A DNA stretch of 64,000 nt from Carnobacterium_B sp045617425 (lineage in GTDB: Bacteria > Bacillota > Bacilli > Lactobacillales > Carnobacteriaceae): NCBI RefSeq assembly GCF_045617425.1, contig NZ_JAZLIO010000009.1, positions 1 to 64,000 on the forward strand, given 5' to 3'. The position numbers and the translations under genes are program-made. The notes beneath the pieces are model-generated. The model searched no databases. It saw only the letters and a program-made list of their open reading frames with translations, and was not told the DNA's origin. Shown here in pieces: positions 17,722 through 27,593 of this stretch. Position 1 is the first letter of the stretch. Each line of letters opens with the position of its first letter.

Positions 17722-17785
17722 TATTTCACCCTTTTCTTGATCTTCGCAATAAGCAAAAATCTTTGTGTTATGTATGTTCCTTTAT

Positions 17786-17813
17786 ATTGTACCAATTCAT
17801 TAATAAATTGCAA
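17786..17813 (-). promoter_or_regulatory. promoter of the LCP gene
   Basis: Minus-strand TTGCAA (17808-17813), 16-base spacer ending in TGG (extended -10), and TACAAT (17786-17791). Confidence 0.65.
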
Positions 17814-17847
17814 TTACTTTCTTATAGACTTTTTATTATAAAATTAT

Positions 17848-17888
17848 CCAAAAAAATACCCACAAACCATTTGTGGATATTTTTTTGG
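17848..17888 (-). terminator. terminator of the GT2/GT-C operon
   Basis: CCAAAAAAATA-CCACAAA pairs with TTTGTGG-TATTTTTTTGG around a 3-5 base loop, about 50 bases beyond the stop of the glycosyltransferase gene ending at 17938. Confidence 0.8.
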
Positions 17889-17937
17889 AAATTAAGAAAA
17901 TATTTTATTATTTAATGATAAATTATATAAAATACAA

Positions 17938-18891
17938 CTATTTACCCTTTCTAGTACTTAAATAGCGCAACTCCATGATTTTATTAAAGTCCAATTCAAA
18001 ACTTTGCTTACTACTTTGAATTAAAACGTCTAAAATTATTCCACTTATAAATGATTGTAGGGCTGCAATCATAAAGAATCCAGAGACAATTAAAGTTGGG
18101 AATCGTAATACTAAACCTGTTTGCTGAAAATCTAACCACACAGGAACAAATAACGCTATTGAAATTAGCGCTAAAATAGCCGCTATAATTGATAAAAAGA
18201 CAAATGGTTTGTAATTTTTAAACAGTCTTCCAATTGTTTTTATAACTTTAAACCCATCCGAATAAGTATTTAATTTTGATACACTTCCTTCAGGTCGATC
18301 ACGGTAACCTACAACAACATTCTCCATAGCTAGTTTCTTATCTAATGCATGAATAGTCATTTCAGTTTCGATTTCAAAACCTTTAGACAGAACAGGAAAC
18401 GTTTTTACAAATCCAAAACTAAATGCACGATAGCCCGTCATAATATCTCTAACGTTATTTTTAAACAATAAATTAATCAAGCCACGTACTACTTTGTTTC
18501 CAACATTATGAAAAGGACGTTTATTTTCTTCAAAGTAAGTAGATGATAAGCGATCACCTATAACCATTTCGGAACGACCTTCTAATATTGACTCTACCAT
18601 CTCCGGAGCGTACTCTGCTGGATAAGTGTCATCCCCATCAATCATCAAGTAGCAATCTGCTGTAATATCCCGAAACATAGCTCGAATCACATTCCCTTTA
18701 CCTTGTTGATAAACATGCTTAACAGTTGCTCCAGCTTTTCGAGCAATCTCATCTGTCCCATCTGTTGAATTATTATCGTATACGTAAATCGTTGCTTGAG
18801 GCAATACTTCTTTAAAATCTGCAATTACCTTCGCAATTGTTTTACTTTCATTATAACAAGGAATCAATATAGCTATTTCTTTAGTATTCAT
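17938..18891 (-). CDS. GT2 polyprenyl-phosphate sugar transferase with C-terminal membrane helices
   Basis: 317 residues. Catalytic GT-A domain: AILIPCYNES at 7-16, YVYDNNSTDGT, and the metal-binding MIDGDDTYP (DGDD at 85-88), then RDIMTGYRAF. Two membrane helices follow at about 222-246 and 262-288. This DPM1/GtrB-like layout loads a sugar onto undecaprenyl phosphate at the inner face. The flipped lipid-sugar is then used by a GT-C enzyme outside. The gene overlaps the next upstream gene, a large membrane protein of GT-C type, by 11 bases, so the two probably form a donor-maker and user pair (inference). The start is ATG 18891 behind GGAGG. Confidence 0.85.
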   Translation of the reverse strand: MNTKEIAILIPCYNESKTIAKVIADFKEVLPQATIYVYDNNSTDGTDEIARKAGATVKHVYQQGKGNVIRAMFRDITADCYLMIDGDDTYPAEYAPEMVESILEGRSEMVIGDRLSSTYFEENKRPFHNVGNKVVRGLINLLFKNNVRDIMTGYRAFSFGFVKTFPVLSKGFEIETEMTIHALDKKLAMENVVVGYRDRPEGSVSKLNTYSDGFKVIKTIGRLFKNYKPFVFLSIIAAILALISIALFVPVWLDFQQTGLVLRFPTLIVSGFFMIAALQSFISGIILDVLIQSSKQSFELDFNKIMELRYLSTRKGK

Positions 18892-20650
18892 TATTTTCCT
18901 CCAATATAGTATCTTTTCTTTTGTCTAACATAAATGGTAAAAACAAACAAAACAATCCAATATAAACTGTTGATATAACATATCTCATATTATAAGCTGG
19001 CATTGCAAGCAGCAAGGTTCCATTATTCATCAATACCGGGATAACAACTAATAACAATTGGAATTTTTTTTCTTTAATGAGTATAATTGTACTTATGATT
19101 AAACATACCAGTGCTAATGCCGGTAGGGTAGTTAAAAATGGTTTAGTCTCAATATTATAGTCATTTTTCCAAAAACTGTATTCTTCAATTAAACTACGTA
19201 AATCATCTGATTCAAAAGTATATTCTTGTAAATATGGGTCATAATATTCTTTTGGAGAATCAATAAAAAAGTGAAACATTACTGCTCCTGCTAGTCCATG
19301 CTCCCAGCCATTTATATCCCAGAGCGGTCTAATTTGTTCTAAATGACCTTTAAGAGCTAACAACGGATTATTTTTGAATACATTCCACCATACTTTTACA
19401 AATGTTAATTCATTTTCATTAATAACTTCTCTATTATACGAAGCATGAAATTTTACTGGATCAATCATTTCCTCTGTATATTTTTCTTTCCAAATATCTA
19501 AAGGTAGTAATTGATTCAAGTATTCAGCATCTTCAGGATCAATTTGCCCATCATACGCTATCACACTTCCAATATGTTGTAACAAAATACTATATTTTTC
19601 ACTAGACGAACCTTCTTCTATATTGTAATGACTAAATATAGGTCCAGTAAACAGCATGTAAATCGTTACTACTACTCCTAAAAACGCTGTAAAATAAATA
19701 CGTAACCCCTTAAAGAATAGAATAAATAGTATACAAGATGCAATCAATACATACACTCCATTATGACGACAAAGCATTAGAAAGATTGCATTTACCGTAA
19801 AAAATACCACGTGCCAAATATTATTTTTTAACCATTGTCCCTTTGAATCTACAATTTCAAATAAAAATAATGTCATAAAGAACAAAGCAATATTATATAA
19901 ATTGTCTTTATAAATAGTTGTCACACTTGGAAGAGTTACAGTACTAGACATAATAAACAAAATGAAAAAATAAACGAAAACAGGTTTAATTTTTTTTTCT
20001 AATAATATTTTTGATGCATACGTAAATACTGCTATACTTCCTAGAACTTGTAGTAAAGTAAATACTATCGGAGTCCCTGTAATATAAAAAGAAATACGGA
20101 GTAACAAGGTTGAAAATACGGGATGCCAATCATCTACTTTTATTCCTCCCATTGCCTGTCCCCATTGAGAATAAGAATCAATGTACATGTTGCCAGGACT
20201 AAACGCAAAGAAGTAAATACTATGTAAAATTACTAACATCATAAAAACAAAAAAAAGATGGTGCTGAGAATTCAACTGAAACATTTTGTCTTTTAAATTA
20301 GTATTCAAAACATTTATTTTTTCTGGAATGAATTTTTTTGCTACTCCACTTATATAAAGCCACAATAAGCCAGTGTACAAAAAGAGTTTTACAAATGAAA
20401 TAAATGCATAGTATTCATACCTTATAGGCCTATTCAATAAAAAAGAGATTATATTTATTAAACTATAAAAGAGAATAAAGACTATTAAACCAATTTTAAT
20501 TTTTTTTGTTAAACATAATGCAACCTTCCTACTTGCTAAGATAACTAAGCTAATCACAAAAAAAATAATAACATTATAATAATTTATCAAACATAAAATT
20601 AGATTACATAGCATCAAAAGAAAAGTCAAAACGTAATTTTTTTTATCCAA
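18881..20650 (-). CDS. large multi-pass membrane protein, GT-C-like (DUF6020-type)
   Basis: 589 residues from TTG 20650 (GGAG six bases upstream). About 12 membrane helices and one sizeable outside loop (roughly residues 335-480). The conserved PGNMYIDSYSQWGQAMGG and DDWHPVFSTLL near residues 152-183 place acidic and aromatic residues just after a helix, as in GT-C enzymes; CRHNGVYVL lies further on. I recall this pattern from DUF6020 proteins, but a precise family cannot be confirmed by eye. The overlap with the GT2 gene suggests it uses polyprenyl-phosphate-linked sugar to decorate a wall polymer. Substrate unknown. Confidence 0.65.
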   Translation of the reverse strand: MDKKNYVLTFLLMLCNLILCLINYYNVIIFFVISLVILASRKVALCLTKKIKIGLIVFILFYSLINIISFLLNRPIRYEYYAFISFVKLFLYTGLLWLYISGVAKKFIPEKINVLNTNLKDKMFQLNSQHHLFFVFMMLVILHSIYFFAFSPGNMYIDSYSQWGQAMGGIKVDDWHPVFSTLLLRISFYITGTPIVFTLLQVLGSIAVFTYASKILLEKKIKPVFVYFFILFIMSSTVTLPSVTTIYKDNLYNIALFFMTLFLFEIVDSKGQWLKNNIWHVVFFTVNAIFLMLCRHNGVYVLIASCILFILFFKGLRIYFTAFLGVVVTIYMLFTGPIFSHYNIEEGSSSEKYSILLQHIGSVIAYDGQIDPEDAEYLNQLLPLDIWKEKYTEEMIDPVKFHASYNREVINENELTFVKVWWNVFKNNPLLALKGHLEQIRPLWDINGWEHGLAGAVMFHFFIDSPKEYYDPYLQEYTFESDDLRSLIEEYSFWKNDYNIETKPFLTTLPALALVCLIISTIILIKEKKFQLLLVVIPVLMNNGTLLLAMPAYNMRYVISTVYIGLFCLFLPFMLDKRKDTILEENNEY

Positions 20651-20732
20651 GTTTATCTCCTACTTTTTAAGATTTAATAATAAGTTCATTCATATAGTAC
20701 CTAACTACAATTAAATATTTTTAAAACAATTC

Positions 20733-20773
20733 GAAAAGAATAATTCCAACTTAAATTTGAAATTATTCTTTTC
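20733..20773 (-). terminator. terminator of the mnaA operon
   Basis: GAAAAGAATAATT (20733-20745) and AATTATTCTTTTC (20761-20773) form a perfect 13-bp stem about 60 bases past the mnaA stop, followed in the minus direction by GAATTGTTTT. Confidence 0.7.
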
Positions 20774-20833
20774 TCTTCTTGTATTATTTAATTGTTAAAT
20801 AATTTATGACTCTTGCTTAATTACGACTAATTT

Positions 20834-21976
20834 TTATTTAAAATCTACTGGACGTTCATTATCTATACCAAATTCAAAAGCAATAGCATCTAAAATACGT
20901 TTTGAAGCTGTACCGTCTCCATAGGGATTTTTTGTTTCTGCCATTGTACGATGAACTTCTTTATCGTCCAATAACTCGATCATTGTAGATAATACATCTT
21001 TAGTCTCTGTTCCAACCAGTTTTAATGTACCTGCTGCAACCCCTTCAGGACGCTCAGTGGTGTCCCGTAAAACAAGTACTGGTACACCTAAAGAAGGAGC
21101 TTCTTCTTGTACTCCACCTGAATCGCTCATAATCATATAACTTCTTGCAGCGATATTATGAAAATCAATAACATCTAGCGGTGCAATCAAATGAATTCGC
21201 TCATGATCACCTAATTCTTTGTTAGCAGCATCTTGAACTACTGGGTTCAAGTGTACTGGATAGACTACCTCAACATCATCATGACTATCTACAACTTGAC
21301 GAATAGCACGGAAAACACGTTCCATTGGTTCACCTTGATTTTCTCTACGATGCATAGTCATTAATATTAAACGATTATTTTCCGATATTTTATCCAACAC
21401 TTCATGTTGATAATCATCTTTTACCGTTTCATTCAATGCATCTATAGCAGTGTTACCTGTAATATAAACATGCTCTGCTGGATGATTCTCTTTGAACAAG
21501 TTTGCAGCACTTTCTTTAGTTGGAGAAAAATATATATCTGATAATACATCGGTTACTTGTCGATTCATTTCCTCAGGAAATGGAGAATATTTATTCCAAG
21601 TCCGTAAACCCGCTTCCACATGACCTACTTTAATTTGATTATAAAAAGCAGAAATTCCAGCTGCAAATGTCGTAGTTGTATCTCCATGAACTAAAACAAT
21701 ATCTGGCTTTACTTCTTTCATGACTTCTTCCAATCCAGTTAAAACATTAGCTGTAATTTGGGCCAATGATTGGCGATCTTTCATAACATTTAAATCATAA
21801 TCCGGTGTAATATTAAAAATTCCCAGTACTTGATCCAACATTTGTCTATGTTGTGCTGTTACTGTAACAATTGATTCAAATCGATCTGATTGCCGTTCTA
21901 ATTCCAATACAAGTGGCGCCATTTTAATAGCTTCGGGACGCGTACCAAAGATAGTCATTACTCTAATTTTTTTCAT
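20834..21976 (-). CDS. mnaA: UDP-N-acetylglucosamine 2-epimerase (non-hydrolysing)
   Basis: 380 residues. MTIFGTRPEAIKMAPLV, TAQHRQMLDQVL, VHGDTTTTFA, HVEAGLRTWNKYSPFPEEMNRQ, GNTAIDAL, MHRRENQGEPM and SDSGGVQEEAPSLGVPVLVLR match WecB/MnaA closely along the whole length. It interconverts UDP-GlcNAc and UDP-ManNAc in the cytoplasm. Directly upstream in the operon is the gene that oxidises UDP-ManNAc to UDP-ManNAcA. The same pool would also supply TagA (51159-51908) for teichoic-acid linkage units, so this enzyme may serve two pathways. Start ATG 21976 after AGGATG. Confidence 0.95.
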   Translation of the reverse strand: MKKIRVMTIFGTRPEAIKMAPLVLELERQSDRFESIVTVTAQHRQMLDQVLGIFNITPDYDLNVMKDRQSLAQITANVLTGLEEVMKEVKPDIVLVHGDTTTTFAAGISAFYNQIKVGHVEAGLRTWNKYSPFPEEMNRQVTDVLSDIYFSPTKESAANLFKENHPAEHVYITGNTAIDALNETVKDDYQHEVLDKISENNRLILMTMHRRENQGEPMERVFRAIRQVVDSHDDVEVVYPVHLNPVVQDAANKELGDHERIHLIAPLDVIDFHNIAARSYMIMSDSGGVQEEAPSLGVPVLVLRDTTERPEGVAAGTLKLVGTETKDVLSTMIELLDDKEVHRTMAETKNPYGDGTASKRILDAIAFEFGIDNERPVDFK

Positions 21977-22039
21977 TGTCTACATCCTAACATCTATATT
22001 TTTAAACTCCATCAAAACGAATAGACAAGAGATTAATTT

Positions 22040-23260
22040 CTACAAATAATTTACTACAGTATTTTTTAATACTTTTTGAGTATCTAAAATAACTTTTCCA
22101 GCTAGTTTATCTTCATTATGAAGAATATGAGTATGTGAAACCATGACAATCACAAAGTCAACCTCTCCTAAAAAGGCATCAAAATCAGTATATTGATTAT
22201 CCACTATTTTTGTATGAACCATTGGATCATATACTTTTAATCCAGGAGCTAAATGCTCTTTCATTTTTTCAAGTAATTGCAGTGTTGGGCTTTCTCTAAT
22301 ATCGTCTACATCTTGTTTATATGTTAAACCATATAAACCAACTCTAGATAAATCAGTCATCCCTTTTTCTTTCATAATCGTATGCACACGTTCTAAAACA
22401 AATTCAGGCATTGAATCGTTTGTATGGCGAGCAGTCAAAATAAGATTCGTTAATCCTGGATAATCTCCAACAAGGAACCACGGATCAACTGAAATACAAT
22501 GGCCACCTACACCAGGTCCTGGATTTAAAATATTTACTCGTGGGTGTTTATTCGCAATGCGGATAATTTCATAAACATCTAAATCATCTGAACGACAAAT
22601 TTTTGTTAATTCATTTGCAAAAGCAATATTGATATCTCGGAAAGTATTTTCGACTACTTTTGTCATTTCTGCAGTTCTTATATCCGTAATTACAATTTCA
22701 GATTCACAAAATGTTTCATAAATAGCTTTAACTTTTTCTCCTGCTTCAGGACTGTCAGCACCAATCGTACGTGAATTGTGTTTTAATTCATAAATCATGT
22801 TCCCTGGCAAAATACGTTCAGGTGCATGAACTAAATGAATATCTTCACCTAGTACAAAACCTTTATTTTCAATCAAAGGACGGACAAATTTATCAATCGT
22901 TCCTGGAGAGACCGTTGATTCAATTGCCACTACTGCTCCTTTTTCACATACGTCCATAACACTTTGTACAGCTGATATGATATAAGTTGGATCTATCTTT
23001 TTAGAATCTTTCATGTATGGAGTTGGTACTGTAATGATATACATATCTGTTTTTATATATTCATCTGTAAACGTAATTTCTTTTGAAATGGCTTCTTGGT
23101 ACAATTCATTAATTCCTTTTTCTTCAAAAGGAACTGAACCATTTTGTAAAGATTTCACAACTTTTTTATTATAATCTGTACCAATGACCTTATTTCCATT
23201 TGCAGCTAACATTAGTGCTGTTGGTAAACCTATATATCCTAATCCTACTACGTTAATCAA
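22040..23260 (-). CDS. wecC: UDP-N-acetyl-D-mannosamine dehydrogenase
   Basis: 406 residues from TTG 23260 (GGAGG eight bases upstream, through a run of T). NAD-binding INVVGLGYIGLPTA, AIESTVSPGT, LVHAPERILPGN, and the catalytic Cys255 in GPGVGGHCISVDPWFLV. The sequence HAPERILPG and SVDPWF are typical of the WecC/ManNAc subgroup rather than UDP-glucose dehydrogenases. It oxidises UDP-ManNAc to UDP-ManNAcA with NAD, using the product of the adjacent mnaA. The acidic sugar would give the polymer negative charge. It lies 63 bases before mnaA in the same operon. Confidence 0.93.
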   Translation of the reverse strand: MINVVGLGYIGLPTALMLAANGNKVIGTDYNKKVVKSLQNGSVPFEEKGINELYQEAISKEITFTDEYIKTDMYIITVPTPYMKDSKKIDPTYIISAVQSVMDVCEKGAVVAIESTVSPGTIDKFVRPLIENKGFVLGEDIHLVHAPERILPGNMIYELKHNSRTIGADSPEAGEKVKAIYETFCESEIVITDIRTAEMTKVVENTFRDINIAFANELTKICRSDDLDVYEIIRIANKHPRVNILNPGPGVGGHCISVDPWFLVGDYPGLTNLILTARHTNDSMPEFVLERVHTIMKEKGMTDLSRVGLYGLTYKQDVDDIRESPTLQLLEKMKEHLAPGLKVYDPMVHTKIVDNQYTDFDAFLGEVDFVIVMVSHTHILHNEDKLAGKVILDTQKVLKNTVVNYL

Positions 23261-23343
23261 AAAAAAACCTCCATTATTTATAATCTATTTTAAATTATTT
23301 TTTAGAAATAATGCTTTTTATATCCAAGTTAAATCTAAACCTC

Positions 23344-24480
23344 TTAATCTAACTCTTCATACAATAAAATAAGTCGTTTTTTCATTTCTTCCCACGAATA
23401 TTTTTTGTAAGCATGATAAGCATTTAAGCTTTTTTCGTAAAGTTCTTCACGATTGTTTGAAATGTGCGTTAATAATTCAGAAAAATCTTTCTGATCAAAA
23501 TCTATCGTATAGCCCATGTTCTCTTCTTCGACTATTTTATCCATCCCTGTATTTTTTGCTACAATAATGGCTTTACCCATCAGCATTGCTTCATATACTT
23601 TATTAGCAGCCGAATATCTATGATTTGGATGATCTGGATCATAGATAGCGAACATAACATCAGTACTTTGGTATAATTCTAAAGCTTTTTCATATGGTTG
23701 TTTACCAACATAGGTGATATTTTCTATCTTGTCAATATGTTCAAAAGATTCTCGTGCATCTCCTAAGGATCCTGCCAGTAGTAATTTATAATTTGGCTGT
23801 TCTTTGACTACTGAAATAACTTTGTCTATAAATCTTTTTTTCTCTAGTCCTCCTACATAGGTCAACATCAAGCTATCTTTGTTATTTAGTCTAACCTCTT
23901 CTTTTGTGATCATTTGTCTTCTAGCAGGCGTATTATGAATAACGATTACTTTTTTAGGAAAGCTTCCTTCAATTTGTTTAAATCTATCTTCAGAACAAAT
24001 AATAGTTGCATCTGCATGATTTATAATCGTATATTCTTTTTGTCGAAGTATTTTTTTAGCAAATGCCGGGATACTCAATCGACTATCTGCATAAAAATCT
24101 GCGATATGATAAATTAATTTTTTATTGTTTTTTCTACATATTTTTAAAGCAACTGAACCAACATCATAATCAATAGCATGAATAGCATCATATTTCTCTA
24201 GATTATCTTCAAGCCATTTGGTAAGAATTTTTTTAAACTCTAATACTGGTAAGACGTTTTTTAGTCCTCCACCGATAATAGCTGGTAGTTGTATTTCATA
24301 ATTATCAATTTTTTTATTATCTATAAATATCTCTTTTTTTATCACTGTTCCTTTTTCTGATGCGTCACGATTGCGCGTGACTAAAAAAAAATCGTTTTTT
24401 GTTTCGAATAATGCACTAGCCACACGTTCTAGTTGAGCATTCATTTCACCTTCTGCATTTCTTATGACACATATACGCAT
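23344..24480 (-). CDS. GT4-like glycosyltransferase
   Basis: 378 residues, GT-B type. N-terminal MRICVIRNAEGEMNAQLERVA, YDAIHAIDYDVGSVAL near residue 100, a linker ADATIICSEDRFKQ, then the donor domain with MLTYVGGLEKKRF, YDPDHPNHRYSAANKVYEAM and GKAIIVAKNTGMD. The HRYSAANKVYEAM segment replaces the usual E-x7-E region and is typical of GT4-type enzymes from Firmicute capsule loci. ATG 24480, with AAAGG upstream. It precedes the wecC-mnaA pair and may transfer ManNAcA, but nothing in the sequence proves the donor. Confidence 0.78.
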   Translation of the reverse strand: MRICVIRNAEGEMNAQLERVASALFETKNDFFLVTRNRDASEKGTVIKKEIFIDNKKIDNYEIQLPAIIGGGLKNVLPVLEFKKILTKWLEDNLEKYDAIHAIDYDVGSVALKICRKNNKKLIYHIADFYADSRLSIPAFAKKILRQKEYTIINHADATIICSEDRFKQIEGSFPKKVIVIHNTPARRQMITKEEVRLNNKDSLMLTYVGGLEKKRFIDKVISVVKEQPNYKLLLAGSLGDARESFEHIDKIENITYVGKQPYEKALELYQSTDVMFAIYDPDHPNHRYSAANKVYEAMLMGKAIIVAKNTGMDKIVEEENMGYTIDFDQKDFSELLTHISNNREELYEKSLNAYHAYKKYSWEEMKKRLILLYEELD

Positions 24481-24744
24481 AATTTTATCGACCTTTCAGT
24501 AGTTATCTCTAATAAAAAAAGTAATTCTTATAGAATTCTTGTACCTCATATTATAAGAAGTATCAATTTATTTATCGTCAACATATGTTGAGAGCCTATT
24601 ATTAATTTATTCGATAATACGATTTCCATTTATAAAATCCTCATCTAGTATAGCATAATTCAATTTAATTTTTTACTTTCTTTAATTAAATTATCAGTAA
24701 CCAGCTTTTTAACTGGAACTTTATCATATTAACATATCATCAAT

Positions 24745-25968
24745 TCAAATCCTATTGAGTTTAAGTTTCATATGAACATTATTTCTATTTTTTTGAGTAT
24801 CAATAAAAAGAAATAGTAGCAGTAGATATATCCAAAAAGAATTAGAGAGATACCCTCCTTTTTGAAAATTCAACAATAAGAATAATACACCTAATCTAAA
24901 GTTATTATTCATAATATATCCTGTAAAAATAATTGAACAGATAAATACGATTATCCCAAAATCAGATAACATATACGCATAAATATTCCAAATAGATGGT
25001 GTATGGCCAATTCCATTTCCTAAAAATAAATAATTTGTATTAATATATTGCCAGCTTGTAGTAATCCGGTTAATTGCCGATGAATCTTCCCCAGATAATA
25101 TATTTAGTGTTCTTTGTATTAGTGTCTCACTAAACGTATCCCAAAAGAGATAAATTACAAAAAACAGAATCATAATATATAAAAAATAAAAGTTATTCCA
25201 TTTAAAACTTTTATTTTTTATAAAATCAAAACCTTTCAAAATTTGAACAACAACCATTATAGCAATCGAACTATATGAAAAGGTTAAAATGATCATAATT
25301 GTTAAAAATAAGTTTAACCACTTAGATGTCTCTGGAGTTGTTTTATTAAAATAATTCATGCCTAAAATAATATTTAAATAATAACCAAAATATGATGGTT
25401 CAGAAAAAATACTTCTTGTCCGAATCAAATTCTCATTCCAATTAAAAGAATAACTTAACCGATCACTTCTTGTAAACAGCCAAAAAAAATCAAAGGGTAG
25501 CTGGCCATTTGAATAAATGGCAATTGTAATATAAATACCTATTATTGAAACGATAACAGCTACTATATTCAATGAAAATAAGACCTTTTTTTCTAACTTT
25601 CTTTTTTTTATAAAATTATATAATCCTACTATTGTTACCAAGTAAAAGGAAATTTTTATCAGTCCTGCTATTCCAACGGAAAGCTCGAAATGCTCATTAT
25701 ATATATTGCTTAAAAATATATTTAAAAAAACTACAATAAACACTGCTACAAACAATCCAATTTGCTCTTTTTTTAAAATATAATTACCACCTATTACCAT
25801 AAAAAACAATATTATCCCAAAAATGAAATCTGACCATGAAAATATGCCTACCATCCAATCAGTGACCACAAATGATAGTGATAGTAAACTTAAAAAAATA
25901 AAGCTCCATATATTATCCATTTTTTCATTAATACTTTGCCATTCTTTGCTTAAGTATGTGAAGTTCAT
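24745..25968 (-). CDS. Wzy/O-antigen ligase-like membrane protein
   Basis: 407 residues with about 11 membrane helices. A larger outside loop around residues 160-200 contains RSIFSEPSYFGYYLN, and TSWQYINTNYLFLGNGIGHTP lies near 310-330. The combination of an arginine-rich S-x-F-x-E-P segment with a later G-x-G segment is the pattern of Wzy_C/O-antigen polymerase and ligase proteins. It is the second polymerase-like gene of the window. Start ATG 25968 after AAAGGAG. Ligase and polymerase roles cannot be told apart by sequence alone. Confidence 0.75.
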   Translation of the reverse strand: MNFTYLSKEWQSINEKMDNIWSFIFLSLLSLSFVVTDWMVGIFSWSDFIFGIILFFMVIGGNYILKKEQIGLFVAVFIVVFLNIFLSNIYNEHFELSVGIAGLIKISFYLVTIVGLYNFIKKRKLEKKVLFSLNIVAVIVSIIGIYITIAIYSNGQLPFDFFWLFTRSDRLSYSFNWNENLIRTRSIFSEPSYFGYYLNIILGMNYFNKTTPETSKWLNLFLTIMIILTFSYSSIAIMVVVQILKGFDFIKNKSFKWNNFYFLYIMILFFVIYLFWDTFSETLIQRTLNILSGEDSSAINRITTSWQYINTNYLFLGNGIGHTPSIWNIYAYMLSDFGIIVFICSIIFTGYIMNNNFRLGVLFLLLNFQKGGYLSNSFWIYLLLLFLFIDTQKNRNNVHMKLKLNRI

Positions 25969-26308
25969 CTAGCTATTCTCCTTTTAAATAAAACATACTT
26001 TTTATTATTCCCACACCAAAACATTGTACTTTTTGAAGTTCTATTATCTTAAAACAAGCTAGCAAAATTTCACACAACTGTTCTACAATTATATCATAAT
26101 CATTGCCGCTAAACATCAGTGCTTTTCTAATGATATTTAAATGATACATAAGTAACAGTCAAAAACACCAAATTTCCAAACTATTCTTTTTTGAATAGTT
26201 GAAAAATTTGGTGCACCGTATTTATTTTCGTAATAATCATTAATATTAAAGTCGGAAAACTATAGCACAAATAGGTAATCTATACTTAGTATAATTGTAT
26301 AAATTAAA
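25969..26308. other. intergenic region between two membrane-protein genes
   Basis: Contains the terminator described at 26166-26213. No open frame is supported. A promoter for the polymerase-like gene probably lies here, but no clear -35/-10 pair is evident. Confidence 0.4.
26166..26213 (-). terminator. terminator of the membrane-protein/GtrA operon
   Basis: CACCAAATTT (26166-26175) with AAATTTGGTG (26204-26213), and AACTATTC (26179-26186) with GAATAGTT (26193-26200) form a two-part stem with a 6-base loop. Five T follow in the minus direction. Confidence 0.8.
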
Positions 26309-27520
26309 TTAGTATTTTATTTTGTGTATTAGTTGTTTTACTTTATTAGTATCAATACTATAAACCATAAAGGATAATATACCGAACACCGTAATTGCTA
26401 ATATTCTATAAGTAAACCAAAAATGCATTTCAGAATGGTTAGCTAATATCACTAACCAACCGAAGGGAAACATCGATACCATTAGTAAAGGTGTCATTTT
26501 ATAGATGTTTTGCAATGGTTTATGGAAGAACAAAAATAGGAAGACCCATAAAACAAGTAACAATAAAAATCCTTTAATAGCTTGAGGTGGAAACATGAGA
26601 TCTAAATTAGCAGTGAGTGCTCCCATTGGGCTTGTTGGATACTCAGCATTTCCTGCAGTTCTTAAAGAAGCTTGCTGAGTTGCTTGTTTAAGAACATTTA
26701 TATTTAATATCCAAGACGATAATATCCATTTTGTAACCCATGTTAGTCCATAACCTAAACACCAGAGAATAGAAGTTTTTATTAAAAAGTAAAAATTAGA
26801 TAGAAAACTAATTTCTTCATCTTTGGTTAAAAGTAATATTGCATAAATTAACGGAATTCCCAAAGTGACTAATGGATAGGTCAAAAAATCGACAAAATTA
26901 ACGAGCGATCCTGTTATAAAAAATAGATATCCTGCATATTTCATTTGCTTTCTTTCGTAAAGGTAACTTACCATCAGCATTGCAAATGACATTACAACAA
27001 ATGAAGTCGTATATTGCATTGACATCGGAAATATAATTACATAAATCATTGCTTGTGAAATCAGAAAGGCTAAGCTATATGTAGTGCCCATTTTTTTCTT
27101 AATGTCACTAAACACAAAACAAAGCAATACTAAAATAACAAAGATATTTAGATAGCGAATACTTGTATAACTCAAAACCGTTAATAACGGACGCAAAACA
27201 GTTTGATACCCATGCCAATAACGAGCATAAGAGCGCACATTCATACCTGATTCAAGTGGATTTTCTTGATCATTCTTGATCACACCTTGAAACATAACAT
27301 TATCTGTAAAGTTATCTAACTGCGCAGCTCTAGTACCACCGAATTGCAAGATAGGTCTTTTACCTTCAGTTTGAATTAAAGCTTGTCCAGCTTCTACCTG
27401 ATTAGACACAGCTGCATTGGGAATAGTGTACACCAGCGTCATTAACAATGTGTATAGAGCAATTAAGAAGAAAAATAATGTGCCATATCGATAAATAGTT
27501 TTAATGTATGTCTTTTTCAA
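26309..27520 (-). CDS. multi-pass membrane protein, possible GT-C glycosyltransferase
   Basis: 403 residues from TTG 27520 (GAGG eight bases upstream). The first helix (about 13-33) is followed by an outside loop of some 80 residues with GGTRAAQLDNFTDNVMFQ and SYARYWHGYQTVLRPLL, then about eight more helices. A helix, then a loop carrying Asp, Arg and Trp/His, then a bundle of helices is the GT-C pattern, but I do not recognise the family. It is encoded directly downstream of GtrA, which is thought to move lipid-linked sugars across the membrane, so a surface-glycosylation role is likely (inference). Confidence 0.5.
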   Translation of the reverse strand: MKKTYIKTIYRYGTLFFFLIALYTLLMTLVYTIPNAAVSNQVEAGQALIQTEGKRPILQFGGTRAAQLDNFTDNVMFQGVIKNDQENPLESGMNVRSYARYWHGYQTVLRPLLTVLSYTSIRYLNIFVILVLLCFVFSDIKKKMGTTYSLAFLISQAMIYVIIFPMSMQYTTSFVVMSFAMLMVSYLYERKQMKYAGYLFFITGSLVNFVDFLTYPLVTLGIPLIYAILLLTKDEEISFLSNFYFLIKTSILWCLGYGLTWVTKWILSSWILNINVLKQATQQASLRTAGNAEYPTSPMGALTANLDLMFPPQAIKGFLLLLVLWVFLFLFFHKPLQNIYKMTPLLMVSMFPFGWLVILANHSEMHFWFTYRILAITVFGILSFMVYSIDTNKVKQLIHKIKY

Positions 27521-27593
27521 ACCTTATACCTCACTTTTAACTTTCTATTGTTTTATAAATTGTGTTTATTTGTTGTTTATAATATACCTTTGC

